From DATKMG01 sp035541995 (GTDB lineage: Bacteria; Acidobacteriota; Terriglobia; Versatilivoradales; Versatilivoraceae), in assembly GCA_035541995.1 (NCBI GenBank), contig DATKMG010000399.1, positions 1 to 11,537 of the forward strand: 11,537 nucleotides of DNA, written 5' to 3'. How positions within the stretch are numbered: the first letter of the stretch is position 1; each line of letters opens with the position of its first letter. The position numbers and the translations under genes are program-made. This document shows positions 5,506 through 11,537 of the stretch, one piece after another. The notes beneath the pieces are model-generated. The model ran no database searches, was not told the DNA's origin, and saw only the letters and a program-made list of their open reading frames with translations.

Positions 5506-7674
5506 ATGTATTTTTTCTTTGTCCAACAAAGAGTTCCTTTCGTATCCCTTCTCTTTTGGATTTTTCTTCAGGTGGCTTCGGTTGCCAGTGCTGGCACTCG
5601 AGTGTCTTTGAATGACAACTGGCAGTTTGCCAGAGACCCAGCGGGCTCGGGCGAGAAACTTGGTTGGATGAACCAGCCTCCAGACTCAACCGAATCGGTG
5701 ACCGTCCCTCACACCTGGAATCTCGGCCCGCACGAGGACTATGAGGGCACCGCATGGTACTTCAAGGTGTTGACCCTGCCTGATGAATTTCGGGCTAAGC
5801 ATGTGGAGCTTCACTTTGGAGCCACCTTTTACCGATCCCGTGTCTGGATAAACGGCGTAGAACTTGGTCAGCATGAAGGAGGGCACACCGCTTACTTCTT
5901 TGACCTAACGTCTCACCTGGAGCCCTCCAATTTTTTGGCCGTCGCGATCAATAACCAGCCTGGTCTGGCAACCATCCCGGGGTGGTCCATGAAGCTCTGG
6001 GAGGGTAAGAATACTTGGTACGACTGGTGGCATTATGGAGGAATTGTCCGGGACGTGTGGCTTCAGATCAATGAGCCCGCCATGATCCGGCGGCAGCTTC
6101 TGCGAGTGAAAGTCGATGGGAATCTTGCTACAGTCACTGACCATCTTTTCTTGGAGAATAGTGCCCGGAAACCCATTGCTGGCCGGATTTTGCTGAAGGT
6201 CTATCCAGATTCCGGCGAAGCCGAGGCGGCGAGGTTCGAAAAGGGCGTCGTGTTACATCCGGGCCAACAAGAATTGACAGCAGCGTTACGGATCGAAAAG
6301 CCTCTGCTCTGGCACTTCGACCACCCCAACCTGTATCGACTCGAAGCCATGTTGTTCGATGCTCGAGGCGCACAAGTAGATTCCGCGACAGACCAATTCG
6401 GATGCCGGATTCTTGAGATCCGGAATAGACATTTGTACTTGAATGGCGAGCTTGTCCGATTGACCGGGATGACCCGCCATGAAGACTCGCCATGGGAAGG
6501 GCTTGCCGAAACAGCAGGAACCATTCGACATGACTACGATGAGATGAAAGACCTGCAAGTGACGCTGACGAGACCCGTTCATTACCCTCAGCATCCTGCC
6601 ATCCTGGACTACTGCGACCGCCGAGGGATCCTGCTGATACCTGAGATTCCCATCTGGCAGTTCAGCGAGAAGCAACTGCAGGATCCTAAGCTGGTTACCC
6701 TGGCCCAACACATAATGCAGGAAATGGTGCAGCAGGATTACAACCACCCCAGTATTTTTGCCTGGAGTGTCTGTAACGAGAGCGCCACCGATACAGCTGG
6801 AGGGCGTTCCTATTTCAAAACTATGTATGAGATGTTAAAGTCACTGGATCCTGACCGCTTCGTCTCTTACGCTGATGACCGGATTGCCTTCGTGGACAAT
6901 CCCTTCGAAAATGCGGCTAGCCAGGCCGACTTCATCATGATGAACCAATATTTCGGAACCTGGCATGGAGCTGCCAGTGAATTGGAGCCTCGGCTGGAGG
7001 CGGTAGGCAAGAAATATTCAGACAAAATGGTCATCATTTCTGAGTTTGGTGCGGCAGGTTTCTTTGCTCCCGATTCAGAACAAGGCGATGAAATCCGATC
7101 CCACATCATTCGTGACCAGTTGCGAATTTTTGGCAAGTTCGACTGGATTGGTGGAGCCATTTTCTGGTGTTATCAGGATTACAAGTCGCATCGTAACCTG
7201 TGGCCCGGGCTAACTCAAGGATATGTGGAAATGGGTGTCGTGAATGAAAACCGTCAGCGGCGGCCTTCCTATGCTGTCTGGAAAGACGAAAATGCTCCTG
7301 CTCGCCTCATGGTAGAGTGGAAAAATGGATCCACATCCCCTGTAGGATTTCAAGCCATTGTGTCTCGGCGCTCGCAGGGAGAGATCCCATCTTACGAATT
7401 GCGAGGTTACCGGCTGACTTGGGATGTACGCGACAGTGGAGACCGGATTGTAAATTCAGGAGACAAGGTCTTGCCTGAACTGGGGCCTGACCAGACGGTA
7501 GAAGCTAGTTGGGTAGACGCTTCCAGTCGGTCTCTCAAGCTCTCGGTGCATTTGATCCGTCCTACTGGCTTTATTGCGGCGGAGAAAAAGTTGCTCTGGT
7601 GGGATCCTCGATCCGGCGGGCTAGATATCGACGCCATGCGAAAGCAAGGGAAGTCTGTTCCGCCCGGGAATTAG
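5506..7674 (+). CDS. Secreted glycoside hydrolase family 2 beta-glycosidase
   Basis: The 722-residue protein has a signal peptide (hydrophobic 11-22, cleavage likely after ASA at 29), so it probably acts in the periplasm or outside. Next come a jelly-roll sugar-binding domain (about 33-190, ending in HYGGIVRDVWL), an immunoglobulin-like sandwich (190-300), a TIM barrel (about 305-600) and a C-terminal sandwich (600-695). The general acid/base is E425 in AWSVCNES and the nucleophile is E513 in IISEFGAAGF, both in the expected GH2 settings. GH2 enzymes remove terminal beta-galactose, beta-glucuronate or beta-mannose; the AIFWCYQDY segment is like those of galactosidase/glucuronidase types, and specificity is undecided. 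A strong GGAGG lies six bases before the ATG. It is divergent from the acyltransferase across 245 bases, where no clear -35/-10 pair was found. Confidence 0.93.
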   Translation: MYFFFVQQRVPFVSLLFWIFLQVASVASAGTRVSLNDNWQFARDPAGSGEKLGWMNQPPDSTESVTVPHTWNLGPHEDYEGTAWYFKVLTLPDEFRAKHVELHFGATFYRSRVWINGVELGQHEGGHTAYFFDLTSHLEPSNFLAVAINNQPGLATIPGWSMKLWEGKNTWYDWWHYGGIVRDVWLQINEPAMIRRQLLRVKVDGNLATVTDHLFLENSARKPIAGRILLKVYPDSGEAEAARFEKGVVLHPGQQELTAALRIEKPLLWHFDHPNLYRLEAMLFDARGAQVDSATDQFGCRILEIRNRHLYLNGELVRLTGMTRHEDSPWEGLAETAGTIRHDYDEMKDLQVTLTRPVHYPQHPAILDYCDRRGILLIPEIPIWQFSEKQLQDPKLVTLAQHIMQEMVQQDYNHPSIFAWSVCNESATDTAGGRSYFKTMYEMLKSLDPDRFVSYADDRIAFVDNPFENAASQADFIMMNQYFGTWHGAASELEPRLEAVGKKYSDKMVIISEFGAAGFFAPDSEQGDEIRSHIIRDQLRIFGKFDWIGGAIFWCYQDYKSHRNLWPGLTQGYVEMGVVNENRQRRPSYAVWKDENAPARLMVEWKNGSTSPVGFQAIVSRRSQGEIPSYELRGYRLTWDVRDSGDRIVNSGDKVLPELGPDQTVEASWVDASSRSLKLSVHLIRPTGFIAAEKKLLWWDPRSGGLDIDAMRKQGKSVPPGN

Positions 7675-7685
7675 GATCTGGAAGG

Positions 7686-7736
7686 GAATGAGCCACTCGA
7701 TCGAGGCGAGTGCAACCTCTGAAAGACGGCTCATTC
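7686..7736 (+). terminator. Possible hairpin terminator after the GH2 gene
   Basis: GAATGAGCC (7686-7694) pairs exactly with GGCTCATTC (7728-7736), and a nested ACTCG/CGAGT stem lies at 7695-7711. It starts 11 bases after the GH2 stop. A 16-base internal stretch is unpaired on one side and no T-run follows, so a folded 3' end is more certain than intrinsic termination. Confidence 0.35.
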
Positions 7737-7853
7737 GACCCCCACTGTGGGACTGCGCCGCTCAAGCAGCAGAACGTCGCGCCACATTCCGTTTAGCTTT
7801 CCGATTCTCTCCCTTTCAATGACAAATCTCATAGCGTTCAGACCCTTATCATC

Positions 7854-7882
7854 TTTTCAAAGCTGACCTCTTGAAATATGAT
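7854..7882 (+). promoter_or_regulatory. Candidate sigma-70-type promoter for the coiled-coil gene
   Basis: TTTTCA (7854-7859) and TATGAT (7877-7882) are separated by 17 bases. The -10 matches five of six consensus positions and the -35 matches four. Predicted transcription would begin near 7889, about 44 bases before the ATG at 7933. Together with the hairpin after the GH2 gene, this suggests that the coiled-coil gene is transcribed on its own. Confidence 0.4.
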
Positions 7883-7932
7883 GCGAAGTGGTATTTTCTT
7901 GCAACTCAATTCCGCATTAAGGAGTGTGACTC

Positions 7933-8994
7933 ATGGACAAACCACTGCCACGTTTTACTACCAAGAGCACCAAAGACGAAATCCTGAAGGCCTATAATGA
8001 GCTTTTGAGCCGGTTTCAAGAAAAGGCTTCAAGCCTGCCTGAAAAGAAGGCGGAAACCATGCGAAAGGCCTCTGACGAGGCAGTCTTGGAGAAGGTAGCA
8101 AGTTACACTGTCGACTCCATAATCAAGGGTATGGCGGACCTTAGCCTTCACCTTGGGAAAGCGCTGACCGATTTGGCTTCCCAGTTGACGAGCGAGACCA
8201 ATAAGTTAACCGAACTCCAGCAGGCTATCGCCATCGAAACTCGAGCCCTCGAAGAGCTCCATGACATCCGCCTGGCCGCAGATACCTTGGCCCTGTTGAT
8301 TCGGGATCATGAGGAGAAGAAGGCGGCCTTGGAGAAGGACATGGAGGATAGTGAGGCCAGCTTCGAAGCGGAAATGGCTGCCAAACGGCTGGACTGGAAA
8401 AAGGAACAGGAAGCCTACGCAATGGTTCAAAAAGAAAATGAAGCGAGGCTCAAGAAGGAACGGGAACGGGAGAAAGAGGAGTACGAGTACAATCTGGCTC
8501 TGGCCCGCAAGAAAGACAAAGATAACTATGAAGCGGAAAAAGCCGGTTTGGCAAAGAAGCTTGCCGAGGTCAAAGAGATCCAGGAGAAAGCTTTGGCTGC
8601 CCGCGAGGCTGCAGTTGCGGCGCAGGAAAGCGAGTTGGCTGAATTGAGGAAGAAGGTAACTGCCTTCCCTGCAGAACTGGCTGCTGCAGTGGATAAAGCG
8701 GAAAAGGAGGCTACAGCGCGGGCTGAGAACCACGCCAAGATGGAAGCCCAGCTTTTGGGGAAAGCGATTGAGGGAGATAAGCGCGTGGCTGAGTTGAAGA
8801 TTAAAGGACTGGAAGAGACCGTGGCAAAGCAGTTGGTCCAAGTTGAAGCCTTGACCCGGCAACTCAACGATGCCAATGCGCAGGTGCAAGCCATTGCCGT
8901 GAAGGCGATCGAAGGAGCCTCCGGTGCAAAGGCCCTAAGCGCCATCAACGAAATTGCCATCGAACAAGCCAAAAACCTGAGAGGGAAGATGTAG
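7933..8994 (+). CDS. Conserved-type coiled-coil protein of unknown function
   Basis: This 353-residue, Lys/Glu/Ala-rich protein has no signal peptide or membrane segment. Residues 1-70 (TKDEILKAYNELLSRFQEK, then KVASYTVDSIIKGMADL) form a moderately hydrophobic, probably folded head. From about 76 to 235 it is nearly continuous predicted coiled coil, with a highly charged centre around 165-205 (KKEREREKEEYEYNLALARK). A shorter helical part runs 245-320, and a distinctive tail, AIEGASGAKAL at 325-335, ends the chain. Proteins of this general build occur in several environmental phyla, but I know of no established function; a cytoplasmic scaffold or filament role is only a guess. AAGGAG lies eight bases before the ATG. 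It has its own probable promoter and is followed by a convergent gene. Confidence 0.88.
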   Translation: MDKPLPRFTTKSTKDEILKAYNELLSRFQEKASSLPEKKAETMRKASDEAVLEKVASYTVDSIIKGMADLSLHLGKALTDLASQLTSETNKLTELQQAIAIETRALEELHDIRLAADTLALLIRDHEEKKAALEKDMEDSEASFEAEMAAKRLDWKKEQEAYAMVQKENEARLKKEREREKEEYEYNLALARKKDKDNYEAEKAGLAKKLAEVKEIQEKALAAREAAVAAQESELAELRKKVTAFPAELAAAVDKAEKEATARAENHAKMEAQLLGKAIEGDKRVAELKIKGLEETVAKQLVQVEALTRQLNDANAQVQAIAVKAIEGASGAKALSAINEIAIEQAKNLRGKM

Positions 8995-9008
8995 GTGGAT
9001 CTGTAAAA

Positions 9009-9051
9009 GTGCCCCATGACCTTTTTCAGGTCACCATCAAAACTGGGACAC
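9009..9051. terminator. Candidate bidirectional terminator between convergent genes
   Basis: TGACCT (9017-9022) and AGGTCA (9028-9033) form a 6-bp stem around TTTTC. An outer pair, GTGCCCC (9009-9015) with GGGACAC (9045-9051), matches except for one position. It lies 15 bases after the coiled-coil stop and faces the convergent DUF72 gene. The T-run is in the loop rather than after the stem on the plus strand, so factor-assisted termination or an old repeat end is possible. The remainder up to 9147 shows nothing else. Confidence 0.38.
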
Positions 9052-9147
9052 CTGCCCGGGTTAAGAGTGATTTCTCCAAGTGTTCATTCCACTAGCGGCA
9101 TTTTTGGAGGAGGACATCTATCTGACGGATGAACCTCATGAGTCTAT

Positions 9148-9954
9148 TCACTCCAGCATTTGCTGGAACATCTCCAGGCTGGCGGGTGCGTGACCAGCAT
9201 AATGGTTGTTGAAGAATCCGTAGACCACCCGGCTCTTCTGAAGCCAATTCCTGACGGGAGTCACCCATTCCTGCAGGTCGGGCCGGCGATCGACTACAAC
9301 TTTGTCCCAAACGGTCGTCGTTTCTTCAATCCCTTTCCGGTCTCCTAACCAGCGGATATAGATGAAGTCGGTCGTGTCCGGATCATGTTTTTTGAGAAGT
9401 TGGCCAATCCGAGGTATCCAGGCCTGGTCGATCAAAGCAAATGCCAATTCATGCTCTCGCAGCAAATCCAATAGCCTTCTGTTAATCCACCACTTGTTCC
9501 GGATCTCCAGCGCCCATCTCCAATTATGTGAGAGCTTTTTCAGGAACGGGGACAATCGAGTCAGGAAATCATCAGAGGAAGGGAAAACATTTTTGTTGAA
9601 GTAAGGAAATTGGAGCAGCAGAGGCCCTCGTTTGTCTTCCAAGGCTTCCATGGCTTTGAGGAATGCCGTGAGGTCCTCCTGACAATTCTCAAGTATCTTC
9701 TCATGAGTTATTATCCGCGGGACTTTGGCTGCGAATATAAAACCGGGAGGCGTGTCCTCATACCATTTCCTCACCATGGCCGAAGAGGGGATCCGGTAAA
9801 ATGTGTTATCGATTTCTACGCAACTATATTTTTGAGCATAAATCGAGAGATATTGTGATGGTTGGGAACCGGCTGGATAGAAGGGTCCGACCCAGCTGTC
9901 GACGCTCCACGAAGAGGTTCCAAGCCTCAACAGAGCCCTTGAGGGGTCATTCAT
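9148..9954 (-). CDS. DUF72 (YecE-like) family protein
   Basis: The 268 residues, near the usual 230-300, carry the family's landmarks in order: LGTSSWSVDSWVGPFYP near the N-terminus, VEIDNTFYRIPS, PGFIFAAKVPRIITH, LLLQFPY, WALEIRN and FIYIRWLGDRKGIE. DUF72 proteins adopt a TIM-barrel-like fold with a conserved polar pocket. No reaction is established, so none is assigned. The ATG at 9954 overlaps the stop of the upstream DUF2085 gene in ATGA, and a weak GGTGA precedes it, which points to translational coupling. There is no signal peptide, so it is probably cytoplasmic. Confidence 0.9.
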   Translation of the reverse strand: MNDPSRALLRLGTSSWSVDSWVGPFYPAGSQPSQYLSIYAQKYSCVEIDNTFYRIPSSAMVRKWYEDTPPGFIFAAKVPRIITHEKILENCQEDLTAFLKAMEALEDKRGPLLLQFPYFNKNVFPSSDDFLTRLSPFLKKLSHNWRWALEIRNKWWINRRLLDLLREHELAFALIDQAWIPRIGQLLKKHDPDTTDFIYIRWLGDRKGIEETTTVWDKVVVDRRPDLQEWVTPVRNWLQKSRVVYGFFNNHYAGHAPASLEMFQQMLE

Positions 9955-10433
9955 GATTCACCGTTTGTTTGCGACCAATTCTTCTGAGTGGCAATGGAAC
10001 TCGCGATCCACCCGGCAGCGACACCTAGCAGACTTCCCGTCAGGGCCCGGGTTGTCGGAGTACCATTCTGGATTCCAACGAGGTTTAACCCGGCATCCAC
10101 GGTCATCAGTACCACTGCTGCCATGAGCAGCCATAAAAGACTATTTCCTTTTGCGGCTATCCGCTTCAGTAGTGGCCAGAACGAAACCGCCCCTAGAAAA
10201 CCCAGATAAACCGCTGTGCAGCGCACACAGACAGGAAGTGGAACCCCTCCAATCAGGAAGGATCTAGCTGGGTCCTGGTGGCAGATTCTGGCGAAAACTA
10301 GATAGACCCCGGATGCCAGCCAGGGGTGAGCTGAATGCAGCAGAAACGGAAAGGAGAGAATTGAGCCGCACCAGAGTAGGGAGATCGCGAGGAGAAGAAA
10401 GTGACTGCGGCGAAGAATGATCGACATATTCAT
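9951..10433 (-). CDS. DUF2085 family predicted membrane protein
   Basis: The frame encodes a small membrane protein of about 160 residues with four hydrophobic segments (around 10-32, 62-86, 98-120, 132-147). Its signature is C51-H-Q ahead of LPVCVRCTAVYLG, with C69 and C72. This cluster of Cys and His between helices defines DUF2085 and suggests a metal site or redox role, which is not established. The start is uncertain. The ATG at 10433 (or 10427) keeps a normal N-terminus, while GTG codons at 10484 and 10505 would overlap the preceding acyl-CoA dehydrogenase gene. None has a good Shine-Dalgarno. It sits 37 bases after that gene and overlaps the DUF72 start by four bases, so the three genes probably share one transcript. 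Confidence 0.82.
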   Translation of the reverse strand: MNMSIILRRSHFLLLAISLLWCGSILSFPFLLHSAHPWLASGVYLVFARICHQDPARSFLIGGVPLPVCVRCTAVYLGFLGAVSFWPLLKRIAAKGNSLLWLLMAAVVLMTVDAGLNLVGIQNGTPTTRALTGSLLGVAAGWIASSIATQKNWSQTNGES

Positions 10434-10470
10434 TCTGGCTGGCGCAACATTTCTCGTCGAATAGGACCGA

Positions 10471-11537
10471 TTAGTGTTCTTCACTCTCAAATTGCGGCAG
10501 TTCACAACGGAGAGGCTTATCGGACCGAAATCCCAGCGCGTAGTCCGCTTGGATCAGCTTGTGGATTTCCCGGGTCCCCTCATAGATAACGGCTCCTTTG
10601 GCATTCCGGTAGAATCGACCGACCGGGTATTCGTCGGAATAGCCATAAGCTCCGTGAATCTGCACGGCATCGGAAGCTGCCCGTTCAGAAGCAACCGTGG
10701 CGTGCCATTTGGCTAGGGAAGTCTCTCGATTGTTCCGCTTTCCTCGATTCTTCAGCCAGCCGGCGCGGAGCCAGAGCAGGCGCGATGTCTCGTAATCCAA
10801 TACCATTTGGGCAATCATCTCTTTCACCAGCTGATGTTCGCCAATGGCCTTTCCGAATGTGCGACGTTCCAGCGCGTATTTCCGGCTGGCATCCAGGCAG
10901 GCCCGAATTAGACCCGTGGCGCCAGCAGCCACGGTGTAGCGACCCTGTTCCAATGCAAACATGGCAATTTTGAAACCATCCCCTTCGTTCCCAAGCCTGT
11001 TTGCGGCTGGCACATGAACGTCGCTCATCGAAAAAAAGCCGGTGTTTCCGGCGCGGATACCCCACTTTTGCTTCAGGGTCCCGCTCGAAAACCCTGGCAT
11101 GCTTCGTTCCACGATAAAGGCGCTCAAGCCAGTGTGGTCTCGCTTCCTCTTCTTTTCCATATCAGTCCATCCCACTACCAGAAAGTGATCTGCCACGTCA
11201 GCCAGGGAAATCCAGATTTTTTCACCGTTGAGAACGTATTCTTCCCCCTTTCTTTGGGCCGTGGTTTGAAGGTTTACGACGTCACTTCCCGCATCAGGCT
11301 CAGTTAATCCGTAGGTTGCAATCTTCCGGCCTTGAGATTGAGGCACCAGGTATCGTTGTTTTTGCTCTTCGTTGCCCCACGTCAACAGCGTCATGGAATT
11401 AAGGGCCACATGAACTGAAAGGATGACCCGCAAGGAGGTGTCGCAGTACTCCAATTCTTCGCAAGCCAGGCCAAGGCTAATGTAGTCGAACCCGGCCCCA
11501 CCGTATTCATCCGGAATGCAAATTCCGAGGAGCCCGA
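10471..11537 (-). CDS. Acyl-CoA dehydrogenase (partial, N-terminus beyond window)
   Basis: The frame is open at the right edge; 354 residues are visible of about 380-390. It starts within the N-terminal helical domain (IPDEYGGAGFDYISLG). The FAD-contacting YGLTEPDAGSD and NGEKIWIS segments follow, then QGRYTVAAGATGLIRACLDA and ERRTFGKAI in the C-terminal helices. Near the end, IYEGTREIHKLIQ carries the Glu (visible residue 319) at the catalytic-base position of short- and medium-chain enzymes. It would oxidise an acyl-CoA to the trans-2-enoyl-CoA and pass electrons to ETF in the cytoplasm. Chain-length or branched-chain preference cannot be read. The TTG at 11454 is internal, not the start. 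It leads a probable three-gene unit with DUF2085 and DUF72. Confidence 0.95.
   Translation of the reverse strand, partial: GLLGICIPDEYGGAGFDYISLGLACEELEYCDTSLRVILSVHVALNSMTLLTWGNEEQKQRYLVPQSQGRKIATYGLTEPDAGSDVVNLQTTAQRKGEEYVLNGEKIWISLADVADHFLVVGWTDMEKKRKRDHTGLSAFIVERSMPGFSSGTLKQKWGIRAGNTGFFSMSDVHVPAANRLGNEGDGFKIAMFALEQGRYTVAAGATGLIRACLDASRKYALERRTFGKAIGEHQLVKEMIAQMVLDYETSRLLWLRAGWLKNRGKRNNRETSLAKWHATVASERAASDAVQIHGAYGYSDEYPVGRFYRNAKGAVIYEGTREIHKLIQADYALGFRSDKPLRCELPQFESEEH

Noticed and set aside
5261..5755. A 165-residue N-terminal extension of the acyltransferase frame
   Set aside because: It overlaps the signal peptide and first domain of the divergent GH2 gene, has no membrane or domain character, and the DUF1624 signature begins right after the ATG at 5260.
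8206..9017. Long minus-strand frames (227 and 163 residues) opposite the coiled-coil gene
   Set aside because: These are shadows caused by Lys/Glu/Ala-rich codons; their Leu/Phe- or Ser/Ala-rich products reflect composition only.
1..11537. CRISPR arrays, toxin-antitoxin pairs, phage or defence genes
   Set aside because: No regularly spaced direct repeats and no signature proteins were seen on either strand.

Overview
The window reads as ordinary bacterial chromosome of moderate GC, about half by eye. No phage, plasmid, CRISPR or intact transposon genes are visible. The best guess for the source is an uncultured Acidobacteriota or a related soil or sediment heterotroph. This rests mainly on the TatA sequence (membrane helix, FGPRKLPE hinge, then an EEEVR segment) and on the mix of a secreted GH2 hydrolase, a DUF1624-type membrane acyltransferase and scattered stand-alone metabolic genes. 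It is an inference, not a measurement.

Layout. (1) 1-748, minus: a Gfo/Idh/MocA oxidoreductase cut by the left edge. (2) 749-1221: a long divergent gap with a perfect 18-bp hairpin and a possibly structured, attenuator-like leader before tatA. (3) 1222-3522, plus: tatA, a classical short-chain dehydrogenase (GTG start) and an O-methyltransferase with a hydrophobic N-terminus. A perfect 17-bp inverted repeat lies between tatA and the dehydrogenase. (4) 3741-5260, minus: a small zinc-ribbon protein and a multi-spanning DUF1624/HGSNAT-like acyltransferase. (5) 5506-8994, plus: a secreted GH2 beta-glycosidase, divergent from the acyltransferase, then a 353-residue coiled-coil protein of unknown function with its own likely promoter. 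(6) 9148-11537, minus: an acyl-CoA dehydrogenase cut by the right edge, a DUF2085 membrane protein and a DUF72 (YecE-like) protein. The last two overlap by ATGA.

How the genes may work together. The GH2 enzyme and the acyltransferase face each other across one short control region and could act on the same glycan. The Gfo/Idh/MocA enzyme would fit downstream sugar oxidation but is distant. The acyl-CoA dehydrogenase, DUF2085 and DUF72 genes look like one transcript without an obvious common pathway. No clear multi-gene novel system is evident. The best leads are the tatA leader, the unexplained palindromes, the exported-looking methyltransferase with a changed metal-ligand position, and the uncharacterised coiled-coil protein.
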